Assembly: GCA_037127315.1 (NCBI GenBank)
Contig: JBBBDQ010000310.1
Span: forward strand, 2,489,001-2,553,000
Direction: 5' to 3'
Length of the DNA stretch: 64,000 nt
Origin: Ascarosepion bandense
Lineage: Eukaryota; Mollusca; Cephalopoda; Sepiida; Sepiidae
Of the stretch, positions 1 to 13,071 are shown piece by piece. A model generated the notes under the pieces. The model saw only the letters and a program-made list of their open reading frames with translations. It was not told the origin of the DNA and did not search any database. Each line of letters opens with the position of its first letter. Position 1 is the first letter of the stretch. A program made the position numbers and the translations under genes.

Positions 1-46
1 TCTCTCTCTCTCTCTTTCTCTCACACTCTCTCTATCTCTTTCTAGC
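1..46. repeat. (TC)n pyrimidine microsatellite
   Basis: A CT-rich simple repeat opens the window and abuts Jockey-like LINE copy 1. Confidence 0.85.
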
Positions 47-1933
47 TAGGGTGATCTCTCTTGAATCTCTAGATCATTCTTGCATGTGTTTCCGTCTGTC
101 TCTACGAAGCTCGGTTAGCTATCTCTTCTTTCTCTACCGTTCACCCTCATCTCCTAACGTACTTGACAACATTTCGGATGATATTGATAAGGCCATTTCT
201 TCTCATCTGTTCACCCATATATTTGTGTGGAGATGTTATTGCCTACCAGGCCAACTGGCTGAAAAACTGTCATAGATCTTGCTGGTGTCTATATGCGTTT
301 CTTTAATAAACCTAATGGACCTGACTCAGTGCTAGATCTGTTTCACTTCCATCCCTGACTCTTGCAATGTCAAGCAGCTTTGCCCTCTCAGAAAATCTGA
401 CCATGCGATGGTTTCTGTTAATATCTCCTTCCTTTTCCCCTCTCTCAGAAACTTCCGAACCAGTAGAATATCTTACTGCTACCAAAGATCAGACTGGGAC
501 TCGTGCCGCGATTTCCTGTGTGACGACCATTGGAACAAAGTTTTAGTCTTCCTGTTGAAAACTGTGCGTCCGAGGTCTCCTCTTGGGTTAAGGGTGGCAT
601 TGATGCTTTTATTCCAGCCAGGAAGTTGAGACTTAAACCCTATTCGTCCCCCTGGTTATCTCCAGCTTGCTCCGCCGCTATCGCCCACCGGAATCACTTT
701 TTTCTTTTTATCGGAGCCATGCATCTGACCATAACAGGCGCCTTTTCGCCTCTGCTTGTAATGAGTGCAAGATAATACTAAATGATGCTAAGCTGGCGTT
801 TGCTGACATAATGAAGCAGCGTATAGCATCCCGTAAAACTACTGGCGGCTCTGTAAAAATGTACTAAATAACAGTAAGCCTTCAATCCCCCTATAATCAA
901 TGAATTAGAGGTTTTCACATCTTCAGCGGACAAGACCGAGTGCTTTGCTCGTAGATTCTCCACTAACTCGACACTGGATTCGTCTGGGGTATCCGTACCT
1001 GACTTTTCAACTAGAACTGAGATTCAACTTAGTGACGTCCACATTATTCCCTGGCTTTCAAAGCTTGACCCCCATAAAGCAAGCAGAGGTGACGAAATCC
1101 ATATCATTGTCCTGAAGAAATGTGCCCCCTGAACTCTCTTCTGTCCTCTCAAAAATGCCTCTCTGCTTCTTGTTTTCCTGCCTGCTGGAAGTCCTCCTCT
1201 GTGGTTCCTACACTCTCTCAGCAGACCTCCAGTGGAATGACTACATCAAATCCATAGTTAAATCTGCTGCTAGGAAGGTCGGTTAACTGTGTAGAACCAC
1301 GAAGTTTTCCTCGTCTGAATCTATCCTGCATATATATAAATCCACCATCCCCCCGTGTATTGAATACTACTGTCATGTCTGGTTGGGTGGCCCTGCTTTT
1401 CACCTCAGGGATCTTTAAAAATCCAATGGAGAATCTGCAATGTGATCGATCCCGACTGCAGTCACTTTCTCACCGGCGTAACGTGGCCTCTTCTACAAAT
1501 ACTTTCACGGTTTCTGCTCTGACGAACTTAGCTCCTTGGTGCCCCCTCTTCAAGCTACTAGACTAGCAACTAGGTTCCACCCTTTTACAGTGAAACCAAT
1601 AAAATGTAACCGAAACTTCTACTCTAATAGCTTTTTTTCTCGCACTTCTCGCCTGTGAAATTCTCTTCTAATTACTTGCTACCCTGACAGCCACAATCTC
1701 CGAGAATTTACATGTAAGGTCAATTGTAATCTCCTATCTCTCTGACTCGCATCCTTTCCTTCATGTTCTTTTCTAGTCTACTCTACTCTCATCAGCTCTC
1801 TTCACACCAGTGTTCTCATCCTTCTCTTACCCATTCTCTGACACCCCTATAACTTGTTCCTTTTTCTCATCACACTCCTCTGTAAATCCCTGCGCACCAG
1901 TGGAAGTAAAACTTCCTTGCATGGGATGAAATG

Positions 1934-1935
<2 letters not shown>
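47..1935 (+). mobile_element. Jockey/CR1-like LINE copy 1, internally deleted
   Basis: Degenerate non-LTR retrotransposon ORF2. The first part (about 51-870, frameshifted) is an AP-type endonuclease: it shares segments with copies 2 and 3, and the hallmark SDHAMVSV lies near 390-419. After about 1130 comes the thumb-like phrase FPACWKSSSVVP; at about 1207 the sequence jumps to the post-RT phrase WNDYIKSIVKSAARKVG, so the roughly 700-bp RT core with the catalytic Asp pair is missing. The C-terminal region continues to about 1720 (LSHRRNVASS, DELSSLVPPL). The last 200 bp is the CT-rich 3' UTR ending in a conserved GCGCACCAGTGG motif and a TGGGATGAAATGATT-like terminus, directly before a TA repeat. 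It cannot be autonomous. The clade is assigned from remembered family motifs; LINE identity is secure. Confidence 0.85.

Positions 1936-1936
<1 letters not shown>

Positions 1937-1969
<33 letters not shown>
1937..1969. repeat. (TA)n microsatellite at LINE 3' end
   Basis: Uninterrupted TA repeat where the LINE tail would be. Many LINE and SINE copies in this window end in or beside TA tracts. Confidence 0.9.
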
Positions 1970-1973
<4 letters not shown>

Positions 1974-2029
1974 TTACCCAGACGAGCGAACATAAAAAAT
2001 AAAACTAGGAACCTAAACTGGTTCTCTGA

Positions 2030-2730
2030 AAAAAAACAACATAGTATGAAGATAAAAGGCCCCAAACTTAATAAAAACAAAGTTTTATCGTCAAAATGTT
2101 AAAGGAAAGATCAAAGTATTTTAATTATTTCAAAAAAAGTTTAATCCGTTTTAACACGTTCAAAATTTTGGTAAAGAATCTTGTTTTAATTTTAGTTAGC
2201 GGGTAACCAAATCGTTACTAGTGTTTACAATGAAAAACGTAACATTACATAATGGAGTTTTTTTTCCGGTCACAAAAACATTAATTTGGAGATTCTTGCA
2301 AAAATCAAATAATTGTTGAATTTTAATGAAACTTTCAAGACTTATTCACAAACAAATGAAATTATTTTTAAATCATTATTTTTAAAAAGTTTTAGTAAAA
2401 AACTTTTACATCTGTTACTCCACCTCCACGTAAATTCATGAAATTTTAAGAAATTAAATTTGTTGGGAAAATGGGTTTTATTAGTTAAACGCAGGAATGT
2501 AAATCATTTTCTTATTTTTTTTAAACATTTCGCCTTTATTTGTAAATCTGTTCCCAATTGTAAAATGAAAATTGCAATAAAGCTATGGCGTTATTCAATT
2601 TGATAAAATTTTAGTAGCTTTAATAAATATTTATATATTAAAGACATTATAGTCTGAAGAAAAAATTTCGATTAACAATGAATTTTTTAAAGAATTGTTT
2701 TCATTTTTTAATTATAATATTTTATAAAAT
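2030..2730 (+). repeat. Dispersed AT-rich repeat R1, copy 1
   Basis: One of four copies of a non-coding family seen by direct comparison within the window (others at 37.98, 51.7 and 58.27 kb). Shared anchors in order: AACTTAATAAAAACAAAG, an AGGAAAGATCAAA-like block, ATTAATTTGGA, ATTCTTGCAAAAATCAAAT, and a distal TGCAATAAA block followed by ATTGTTTTCATTTTT. No coding frame is conserved between copies. Copies differ by many substitutions, so the family is old. Confidence 0.7.
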
Positions 2731-5290
2731 TTGAAAAATATTTTTAAAATACTTCAAAGATTTGCTGTCATTAGTATATTTATTTATTAAATCAAAATTT
2801 TATTTACTAAACGAAAATTAGAAAGTTTCATACAAATCGTTGTGCCTTCGTGATTTTAAAATAATTTAAATTTTGTATTGTGTATTTGAATTTTTATGGT
2901 AATTTCTATATATACATTGAAATGTCATCGGTTACACGGTTTTTCCCTTACAGGAAAATAATTGTACAATTATGTCACTTGTGATGGCCACACAGTTATC
3001 GTATTTCGCATCTGTCGACCTGTCATCACATTTCAAACACGGTGAAAAGGTCAGAAAATTCAACTCTGTTTAAGAAATAGTTTTATATTAAATTTGATGC
3101 TATGAATAAATAATAATTGTGTAAATCAGATTAAACTAGCATTAAATTTGCTAATTTTGAAAAATTTATGCGTCATAAATGTATATTTTATTTTTGCAAG
3201 ACCTTAAAAACCCAGAATTAACTTTAGTTTACAAATGTGTTGATTGCTAAAAAATGGTCGAAATATTAAAATTTTAAAAAAATATGTAAAGTTTAGATTT
3301 CAATCAATATAATGTTTTTGTGAAATACACCAGAGTATTTTGCTTACTGGAAATAGTAAATGTAATCCTTTAGCATTCAATTAAAACTAAAATAAAAGTT
3401 TCAAAGAAAACTGTTTTATTTTTAAAAATTCAATTTAAAAATGTGTGAAGGTATCTAATTCATATATATATATATTTAAAATAGTTTAGAAAAATACTGA
3501 TTGGGTTTTAAATTAATGTGAATCATATCGATTTACATGAATTGAAACTTTTAAAAAAAGAACTTGTGAAAATTCCTGAATGGGCTGTTAATATCTTTTC
3601 GCAGCAAGGGTTGGTTTATTTCCGTGATCGTTAAATTTTAAATGCTAATCCTTAATTTTTGTAATTTTTTGTCTTTTATTTTTATAAGAATTATATGTTT
3701 ATATTTTTATTTATATTTTTTATATCTTTTATTTTTTATTTTTTATTTTTTACCTTTTGTTTTTTTGTTTTTCGTTCTTTATATTTTTATAAGTATTATA
3801 ATTATATATCGTTTTACATGTTTTGGTTGATGGAATGACGTTTTTGTTCCGAATTTTGATTTCCCATTATCGAAATGTTTTTATTGTTTTCAAATTTCTG
3901 TTGTTTCATTATAATTATAGATTACGAACATTATTATAAATACTTAAGGGTTTTCGTTCATTCTTATAAATTTCCTTAATTATCTTTTCAATTATTGCTT
4001 CAGACTAGACATTATTATTGCATCCTTATTTTAAATAAATTACATTGAATTACCACTAATGGTCACATTGTAATTTACAGGAGGAGATATGACCTTTGAT
4101 TTATTTTAACTGAAAATATGCAGTAAAATTCGTATATTTTAATTTATAAGGAAATCTCATATCGTGTTCCTAAGAATGAATGCTAACATAGTAGACGGTT
4201 CTTTTATATATGAATTTTACGGCAAGCCATTTGAATTTAAATTCTTCCCTATATCGTTTTAACCGTTATCTCTTTCTTTTTAATCTTTCCATATCCTCAT
4301 ACCCCTTATTGCGATATGTCTAACGTCCCTTCCAAGGCACACTTCTGGTCGGGGAAGAATTATAACGTAAATTAAATGGGAAAAGCGATCTAGGTAGGGT
4401 GATATGATGATTAAATGAGAGCGGGGTTGGGAGCTTATTCTAAGTTTGTCAGCCGCATTGTAGTCTTAAAGATATGGGCGGGGTGGGGTAGCTCGCTTTA
4501 AGACAGGTTCCTGAATTATTTTGTCTAGAAAACTATCATATGTGGTTCACGGTTTTCTTAAGAAACGTAGACAGTTTATTAATTTTTATTTTAATACTAC
4601 CCAAGTGGAGTGAAAGTTGAACGTCAAGTCGGGGTTGGAGAAATACACGGTAACTTAGTTCCGAATAGGTCAGTACCGAGAGTTTGTTATGCAGCATCGA
4701 TAGCTTAATTTACCACCATAGGGAGGTGTGGGATCTAGTGTCTGTTAATTTTATTCCTAAGGTCCTTATTCTTGGGATTCAGAGGATCGATTATGTGCAG
4801 TTATGACAATTTATATACCGTATATACGTAGGTATGCAGAAATGTCTTATCTCTTCATTATTTAATTTGTTATTATTATTTTCTCCGGTTTAACATTATC
4901 TATTATTAGTATTACTCGTATCTTAGATAATCTTTAAGATTGCAACTTAATAGAGTATTTTAAGAAAATACAATGTCGAGTGATAGCTATTATTTTAAGT
5001 ATGGTTGGAATACACTGCGACTAGGGGTATAATGTACATTAAGCGATTTGATTTATTTTCACCATAAAGACTCCCTATAGCGGACCTTAATTTATAGTTA
5101 TAAATTCCTGGTAAATTTTCTTCTCTCCCGTTTCATTAATTACATTTTTAATTTGTTTAATTTTGATAGTTTCAATTGTTTTTAAAATTAGTTTAAATTA
5201 GAATCAGCTTTTAAGTTATAGCGAGAGCAATTATAGTTTCAAATAGCATTAAAATTACGATAGAAGTTCTTTCCGTATCGCAAATATATC
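2731..5290. other. Unassigned AT-rich stretch
   Basis: No gene or mobile element recognised. 3640-3830 is T-rich low-complexity sequence (runs of ATTTTT), which explains the Phe/Leu/Ile-only frame there. 4300-4800 is less AT-rich with several G runs but no open frame of note. Confidence 0.5.
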
Positions 5291-5960
5291 CCAATAGATT
5301 TGAAATTAAGTTTCATAGATAAAATTTTCCCGTTGTTTTCTATGGGAACGGGTGGGGACTTTGAAACATTGTCAGGAGAAGTGGCGCCAATATTTATTTC
5401 TTGTGATACAGTATTTCATGGATTGGTATCTCTTCGCCCCTTCTTTATTGTGCCTCTTTGTCACTTCCTTTCTCGCATCTTGCCTTCCATTCCGATCTTA
5501 TCTACTTCCTCTCGTTTTTCTTTTTCTTTTGGCTGGTTCCCCCATTTTCTTCCTAAGTTTTTAACTTTGTCTCTTCCTTGCACGTATCAATCGTCAACCC
5601 TCCCATATCCTCGCCTTCCCCTTTCTTTGGGGCTTCTTTTCGAATGAACAAGAACCTTTTCGTATATAAACGTTACAAATGTCCGTCCTAATATGGACAT
5701 GTGGGCGTCTACGGAAAATCAAATAAAAGTGAATTTTTTTTTTTTTTCTTGTGGGGTGATATTTCGATTGCCTACTGTTGTATCATTTGGATCTGACGAG
5801 CCGCGCTAAGAACATCAAAGTGGTGAAATATGTATTATCCAAACTAATAATCAAAAATCCGTTATAAAATATTACTCTGTTAAATAAATGAATTTAACAT
5901 TGAGTTCTCCCGAGTTCGTCTCCTTTGGAAGTTAACCCGGATTACATAACAAGTGTACTA
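5291..5960. other. Pyrimidine-rich stretch, no supported gene
   Basis: A 115-codon frame at 5300-5647 coincides with CT-rich DNA and translates to a Leu/Ser/Pro/Phe-rich sequence with no recognised domain. A TTTTTTTTTTTTTCTTG run lies near 5738. I do not call a gene. Confidence 0.4.
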
Positions 5961-5963
5961 CGC

Positions 5964-5964
<1 letters not shown>

Positions 5965-6000
<36 letters not shown>
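5965..6000. repeat. (ATT)n microsatellite
   Basis: About 12 ATT units directly beside the truncated SINE that follows. Confidence 0.9.
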
Positions 6001-6147
6001 AGAAAGTGAAAGCCATTGCTTTCTGCGGTTATAGAACCTAATCTGTCCTATTATTTAACCCATAACTGGAGGGAAGAGACGGATTAATACCTTTCCCAAG
6101 GGTATTTGTGCGTAAATGAATGCAAGAAATTCGACTGGAATGTTGAA
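6001..6147 (-). mobile_element. tRNA-derived SINE (family S), copy 1, truncated
   Basis: Reverse-strand fragment of the SINE whose best copy is at 10586-10890. It keeps the AACCCATAACTGGAGGGAAG core and the CCCAAGGGTATTTG block, but the region between TTCTGCGG and TATAGAACC is shortened and the tRNA-like head is lost. Confidence 0.8.
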
Positions 6148-6297
6148 AGTACTTGAACAAAAATAACAAAATATGGACTTCGGACATTTTATTCACAACT
6201 TCAAGCACAATGCTCAATACCTTATTCTAACATTAGAAGAATACAATGAAAAAGTAAACAGACATAAGTTCGGGTTCATTTTAATCAGACTAGCTTG

Positions 6298-6300
<3 letters not shown>

Positions 6301-6332
<32 letters not shown>
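6301..6332. repeat. (TA)n microsatellite
   Basis: Pure TA tract. 6333-6945 holds no recognised feature apart from a weak frame without similarity. Confidence 0.9.
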
Positions 6333-6335
<3 letters not shown>

Positions 6336-6945
6336 TGATAAAATAGAGTTTTAAGGTATTCAACACTGGTTTCTTAACCGCTACTACTAGTAGTATGCAA
6401 AAGTGTCAGGACAGGGGTGTTTTTGAACTTTATTTTGATGCCTCATAAAAGATAAAATAGTTCTTGTCCTAATACTTTTGCACAGTACTGTATATATAAA
6501 TATATCTTACGTAGAATATTTTTAGCTAACGTAAATTTTATACAAGATGTGTGTGTGTATTTGCATATCTATATATGTCTTAAATTATTAAGCTTATTGC
6601 AGCTACACGAGAAATACTTTGTTCTCTAAGTAAAATGCCCGGGGACATTATATATATTTATAGAATTCAAAATATACAGCATTGATTGCTATCCTTTATA
6701 ATTCTGTTTACTCCTGCGGTGTGATGTAACTGCTAAGATGGCTTCAAATTTTAACGAAAAATACATTTTTTGATCAAGTAACAGATTTACTTGTATAAGA
6801 TAACAGCGAAACAATAGATAATTTATACAGATAACAAGATCAAATTTAAATAAATAACCAAACGCAGCTCGTAAACTATTCATTTTTAAAACTGTACATG
6901 CAAATTTATTTATACGCATTAAACTAAAACCACCATGTTGGGGTA

Positions 6946-7228
6946 ATATCAGTCAGTTAAGTGCCATACGTGATACACGCTTGGGCGATCATGTCTTGAA
7001 AGAGCCATGACTGACTGGGCAGAAGATTATCCCGCAGTAGGTTGCCATTGCTTTCTGCGATAGACTGGTTGCCGACTAAGGCTATAGAACCCAATCTGTC
7101 CTGTTATTTAACCCATAACTGGAAGGAAGTGAGGGATTATTACCTTTCCCAAGGGTATTTGCGCGTAAGTGAATGCAATGAATTCAACTGGAATTTGAAC
7201 TAGAGTTGATATCCACTGCACCACATAT
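6946..7228 (-). mobile_element. tRNA-derived SINE (family S), copy 2
   Basis: Nearly complete reverse-strand copy. It starts with CAGTCAGTTAAGTGCCATAC (element 3' end), passes through the conserved centre (TAGACTGGTTGCC, ATAGAACCCAATCTGTC, AACCCATAACTGGA) and ends in the box A region GATATCCACTGCACCACA. The head between boxes A and B has a deletion of about 25 bp relative to copy 3. Confidence 0.88.
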
Positions 7229-8625
7229 ACAAGTCCCATTTTCACATTCCCATCTGCCTAATAAATTTGATATTATATAATCGAAAACTAAAGCTGAAAT
7301 TACCACTGCCATTAGGTAGGGAGTACTCAGTGCTGTATCCCATACAAAACCCGATTTTGAAAAGCACCAAAATGTCCATAAGCAAATAAAAATAAAAGTG
7401 TGAAGATGAAAGAAAATGTCAAAGATACTGTAGATGACATCGATTAATTATGTACGAAAGTGTGGTTTTGGTTGGCATAGCAGGAATTGGTTGCAACCCA
7501 CAGTTTTGATGGTCAAAGGAGATCGCAGGGAATTGAAGTGGTTAAAGAGATTTGCTACGTTGAGGAGAGTATGTGTCTTGCTATATCAGCATAGCATTTA
7601 ACTCAAGAATCATGGGCACGCGGGGAAGCATCAAATGAAGATAAGTTACATACTATAATGATGAACTCGTAAAGAACAAAGGCATCATATCTCCATCCCT
7701 CAATCTCAAATTGTGTGAATATTGATACGATTTTACCGATGTACTGCATGTGAGAACACGGCTAGAGAAAGACACATCTTTAGTTGTGAATGTTTGCGAA
7801 AAAATTAGACACAGCGACACCTGAGGCTACAAAATGTGTAAAACTGACTAGATGTTCTGGGTATGACAATAAACTACATTTGGCAGCAAGGAGGTTTAGA
7901 GGAGCCTGTAATCCTCTCTAATTTGCTATTATTCCCAGATCCATCCTGACCTGGGTGGTAACATCTGATAGGGACCCAGCAACGAGCAAATCGTAAAACC
8001 TAAAACAGGGGTCAAGTCATTATGAAAGTATAAATTAAATTTCTTAAATAAAAATATCAGTAATATATTTTGAGTAATTATTATCAGCAATATATTTAAA
8101 AATATTACATATATATTAAATACATTTTCGACAAAAATTCCTCTTAAAAATACATCAATGAAACCTGATATACAAATTGGTTTTTCTACAAAGAATACGT
8201 ATTCTATTCATAGGAAACTATCCTAAAAATATTAGTTAATGAGTTGAAGTTTATATGCCGTAAAACAACATAAACCAAGTCAAACCAAACCAAAACTGAC
8301 TAGAAAACTGCAAACACAGCAAAGAATTTTAATTTCGAAAGTGCATTTCTGGGAATATAAGTCACCTGACACGCAATAATTAAATAAGGAAAAGGAAATG
8401 TACAAGAAGTTCCATATGTATGCACTTACGCAGAGATAGAGTATATTTTAAAATATGAGTATCGATTAAAATATAACGTTTAAACAAATAAATTGAAAAT
8501 TTGCTGGATCTTGTCCATTTTGTAAATAATAACTGTTTTATTATTAATCAGTATATTTATTTACATCTACTAATCTGAATAATCGAGGAAACTTGTTTGA
8601 AAAATATGCGTCCTCTGACAGGATT
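7229..8625. other. Unassigned stretch
   Basis: Base composition at 7330-7990 is more balanced than in its surroundings, which hints at an old repeat or former coding DNA, but no frame longer than about 60 codons is open and I recognise no family. 8000-8600 is AT-rich without features. Confidence 0.35.
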
Positions 8626-8627
8626 CG

Positions 8628-8706
8628 AGTCTTCGTACCCTGAGGAAACCGTTGTTAGATCTGACGTGACTTAGACCGCTCGACCACGTAGGACCTCTTG
8701 ATCAGA
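8628..8706 (-). pseudogene. tRNA-Leu/Ser-like pseudogene or SINE head
   Basis: On the reverse strand the sequence has a class-II-tRNA-like form: box A TGGTCGAGCGGTCTAAG, a long variable-arm-like interval, and box B GACTCGAATCC. The T stem pairs poorly (two mismatches of five) and the acceptor stem matches at only five of seven positions, with no credible anticodon loop. I read it as a decayed tRNA-derived sequence, probably a SINE head. Confidence 0.6.
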
Positions 8707-10585
8707 ATAGTGCTTTTGAATACCCATCTTTCCCGATTTTTGAAATACTCATGTCTGCTCTGTTTCGTACCCTAATGTAAACAAAGACAATTTATTTACG
8801 AGATTTTACGAAATGCAGTACGAAATGGATATTAAATCTGGTATATGTTTTTATGTATTTAAGTTTTATTTTTTATACTCATTAAAAATAATGTTTTAAC
8901 AAATAAATTTGCATATTTTCCAAGCAAAATTTCTCGATTATCAATTAAATAATATTTGAACAAATAAATTAAAAAATATATAGTTATATGTATGTGTATA
9001 AACATTAGTTGCAAAACGATACCAAACGATATAATATTTATACCCAAAATATATTTTTAGAATGTTACATTTTTACAAAAGGCAAAGAAAAACATAGAAA
9101 AATGAAAGAAAATAACATTTGCTTGTAAAGAGAAATTGTCCTGGTGACAAATAATGAGAGATTCACCGATGAAGTGGAGAAAAGCCGTTTTATGAGAGTT
9201 GTTTGCTATTGACTTTGTCCTCTTTGTATATCTGAAGAGGTAGAAGGTCAAGGTACAACATTCTGTTATTTTGAATCGATTTGTTTATAGCTAAAGTACA
9301 GCCGGATATAAAATGTGGTTAATCTTTTCTCTTTGTCTTATGGAAATGAAGGAAGGAAGATAGAGGAAAAAATCAAATTAAGAAAAAAAATAAATGTATT
9401 TAAAAAAGTTTAAGAGGATAGAAAGAACAAAAAATATAAAGAGAACCAAATAAAAAATGGGAAAGAAACGAATTAAAAAGGATGAAAGAAAGAAAAAAAC
9501 AGAAAGAAAGAACGTATACTTTCCAACGCCTAAGAGATGTATAAGGGCTTAAATAACCTCTGACTGGTCATCAAATCTAAGAAGAGGTAACTCAAAGAAA
9601 CCGGAGATTTGAAAGGGATGGTAATTATTGAAGGATACTAAAAACGGCGTGAAGAAAGGAACTAAAATGTTGAAAGATAGTTGAGTATTGAAGAAAGAAC
9701 TATTACAAAAAAGGAAGCTGTCGCAAAGCAATTGTCATTATTGTTATTGTATCTTCAAATAATTTAAGACTTTTACTTTTTTAAGCATTAAGCGAGGTAA
9801 TAGCGCCACTAAGACACAAGAAGTTAGTGAATGCTATAGAATATCAAAAAATACTATTAAAGAGAAAAATCAAGTAATTTATCAAAAACTGTTAATGACT
9901 ACAATTTAAGAAAATGTTCGATGTTTTACGTTTGAAAGAAAAAAAATTAAGCTCTTTTCCAACAAGATATGATATAAGCCGATATTCCAACAGCAATAAT
10001 TCTTTTTCTTAATTATATCAGAATCTTTTTCCATGTTATAATTAAATAATAGCGTAAAACTGAGCTCCGTAGTCTTGATTGCTAGTTGGTCTAAACAACC
10101 GTTAATTTCAAAACCAAGAGAGGATTACTCATTTAGGAATAATACAAATAAAAAAATATAGTCTCAAATGAATAATGGTTAACAATGAGTGACTGAATGA
10201 AAGTTCAAGAAAGTACCAAAGAATATTAGCAAACATAATATATATATATATATATATTCAGAAATTATAACATGGATATGTTACAATACCACTACAAAAG
10301 TAGCTATTCTTGTGTCTTGTCAAGTGATGCGGTTATTTTAAATTGAATGGTCTTAAAAGGTTAAAAACAAGACACTTTCTTTTTTCTTTCTTTCTTTCCC
10401 CGCAATATTATTTTTAAAAATTATGAAGTAAGCCCTTTTATTTTTGCTCCCTACATTGTTTAGTTCTTAATTTTTAATTTTATTATCATTTTTTAATTTA
10501 TTTCATTTTACTTGAAATTTTAAAATTTTAAGTTTTTATATACATGTAATATTAGAATATTAATACAATATAATTAGAAAAGGAT
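8707..10585. other. Unassigned AT-rich stretch
   Basis: Purine-rich low-complexity DNA at 9340-9530 (AAAGAAAG-like), a short TA tract near 10240, no recognised coding frame. Confidence 0.4.
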
Positions 10586-10890
10586 GTGCGTTGTGGTGCA
10601 GTGGATATCGGCTCGAAACGAGAAATCGGGAAGCCGAGTTCAAATTCCAGTTGAATTCATTGCATTCACTTACGCGCAAATACCCTTGGGAAATGTATTA
10701 ATCCGTCTCTTTCCTCCAGTTATGGGTTAAGTAATAGGATAGATTGGCGTCTATAGTCTTGGCTGGCAACCAGTCTACCGCAGAAAGTAATGGAAACCTA
10801 CTGCGGGATAATCTTCTACCCAGTCAGTCATGTCTCTTTCGAGACAAGATCGCCCAAGCGTGTTTCATGTATGGCACTTAACTGACTGAA
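10586..10890 (+). mobile_element. tRNA-derived SINE (family S), copy 3, best copy
   Basis: Full-length forward copy of about 300 bp. The Pol III promoter is visible: box A TGGTGCAGTGG at 10594-10604 and box B AGTTCAAATTCC at about 10637-10648. A body follows, shared with four other copies, containing CCTCCAGTTATGGGTTAA, GGCAACCAGTCTACCGC and AGACAAGATCGCCCAAGCG, and it ends GGCACTTAACTGACTGAATATTTATA. There is no coding capacity; retrotransposition would depend on LINE or similar machinery. Cephalopod genomes carry abundant tRNA-derived SINEs, but I cannot confirm the named family here. Confidence 0.9.
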
Positions 10891-11209
10891 TATTTATATT
10901 TTTACGTTTCATGATTTAAGCCCCATTGATTTGTCTTCCCTGAATTTTATTGTTTTTAATATTTTTTAATTAAATTTTAGATTTAAAATTTGTATCAGCA
11001 TGTAACCTTAGAATATTTAAAATTTTAATTTTGTAAATTTTAATCTTGTTATTAAAAACGCAGTAACTTAAGATTTAATTGCGTTGAACATCGAGTGAAT
11101 TTAAATTCAAATCTATTAAACTGTCAGTTTTAATTATGCACCTGATGATTGCATAACGCATGAAACTCCCCGTCGTGCCATAGACGTAATATAATATGTA
11201 TATTTATTA

Positions 11210-11265
<56 letters not shown>

Positions 11266-12982
11266 ACGCACCTTTCTGTCGGTATGTGTTGTGCGTATTA
11301 ATTACTTTAAGAAAAATAATCCACGATCCAAATTAACTTTAAGCATAACAGAAGATAAAGAAATGCGCCATTTTGCGCATGAAATGCAAGCAAGTTGCGG
11401 AAATAATACTTAAGATGTAATGTTAATAACTGAATATTGTTTTCTGTAAATAACATAAAAGTCAACCACCTTTGACCTTTTCCGCTTAAGAATGTCAGAA
11501 TAATGAGGATCTAGACGCAAGTGGAAAAAATGTGAAATTTTAAATAAAAAATAGATATTTTGAATACACCAAATGACAATGCGTCCAGCTTTTGTTGACA
11601 ATGCTTTTATCTCAAGATAAGAGATTTTTATTTAATGTCTTCACCTAGCAATATTGATGTTTATTCTTTGATGTAAACGATAATTTATTAGATTCGAAGA
11701 CAGAACTCAAAGGTTCTGTCAGTTATACGAAAAATTAAAAAAATATTGTTGTCTCTTTCACTTGAATATCTTTATTGCAATTATAATTTTAGAATATATT
11801 TTCCGAGTTGTGCGTGTTGTAAAATTTAGAAAAGTTTTATTAGCATTGTTTGTGTTCTAATTCTTTTCATTATCATTAACCACATTCTCCTATTCCAATC
11901 TTATTTACAGCTTTTATTGGTTCAAATCATTGAGTCTAATAGAGACCATTTCCTGAAAAAAGAGAAAGATTTAGGCAATCTGAGTGTTATTTAATGCATA
12001 ATATGAGATAAATAAATAAAAAAGGACTTCTAGTTCATGGTTGGTTCAGGAGAAGTCTCGTCCTGTCTAGAAGAGGCTGGGCAATTCTAGAAGTGTTTCG
12101 GAACTGCCCGGTAAAAGAAACAACAAAAACGAAAAAAAGAAAGAGAGAAATAAAGAAACAAGATACAAACGTATATTACTATACTGCATGCATTAAGAAA
12201 AACACCAACTAGACTATTCTTCGAAGAACATTTTCTCTTGAATTCAACAAAAAGGAACTTTTGACATTTAAATCTAATTCTCAATGATAACAAAAATTCA
12301 TGTTATATTTTGATCAATTATTCTCATTTCTATTTTTATATATAAAAAGATCTTTCTTATCTGTTGATGTTTGATCTTTTAATGTAGGGAGTTTGCTTAT
12401 ATTTGGCTTAAGGTAAAGATAACAAACGTGATACATACTTCCTACAAGAACAATGAGTGACATTCTTACATGTTGTGTTTTGGTGACTAGTGACTTCTAT
12501 ATAGATTGATCAATTGTGATATAGATTGATCAATCTAGAAGAAACCACAGCACAGTGACGTCTCAAACTCGGAGAAAGAAAAAAAATAGACTAGACAATC
12601 GGAAACAGCTCCCGACAAAATAAAAAAAAAAAGCTGACAAGCAGATACAGTCTAAAAGTTGAAAAAATGTTGAGGCAATACGAACTAGGCCTAACAAATA
12701 TAAAGAAAGGAATACAGAGACCTCAACGGAAAAGAAGGAAAAAATTTCGACTGAAGTGTTGTAGGAAAAACAGGAAGAAAAGAGGAAAAACAAGAAAGAA
12801 ATAACGATGAACTAAAAAGCTTACAAAATCAACGTTAGTGAAGTCAAAAACAATACTAGGGAATTGATCGACTCTAAAAAGGAGAATCGTTTAAAAAATT
12901 ACAAAAACAAAAATTATAATAGCATAAAAAGTTAGGTGCTCTCTCTTTTCTCTTTCAGTGCGTTGTGCATTACTGTTTTTAC

Positions 12983-12986
<4 letters not shown>
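10891..12986. repeat. AT-rich stretch with TA/GT microsatellite
   Basis: A (TA)n-(GT)n compound microsatellite lies at 11204-11263, and its GT part makes a spurious Cys-Val frame. At 12497-12535 the 15-mer ATATAGATTGATCAA occurs twice. Nothing else is recognised. Confidence 0.6.

Positions 12987-13037
<51 letters not shown>
12987..13037. repeat. (TA)n microsatellite
   Basis: About 25 TA units just upstream of the gypsy-type relic. Confidence 0.9.
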
Positions 13038-13044
<7 letters not shown>

Positions 13045-13071
13045 AAAGATTACAAATAATTCTTTTACAAA

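Noticed and set aside
5300..5647. 115-codon forward frame in a pyrimidine-rich stretch
   Set aside because: Composition alone (CT-rich strand) explains the length and the Leu/Ser/Pro/Phe content. There is no domain, conserved motif or splice context.
8628..8706. Functional tRNA gene
   Set aside because: The T stem and acceptor stem are mismatched and there is no credible anticodon arm.
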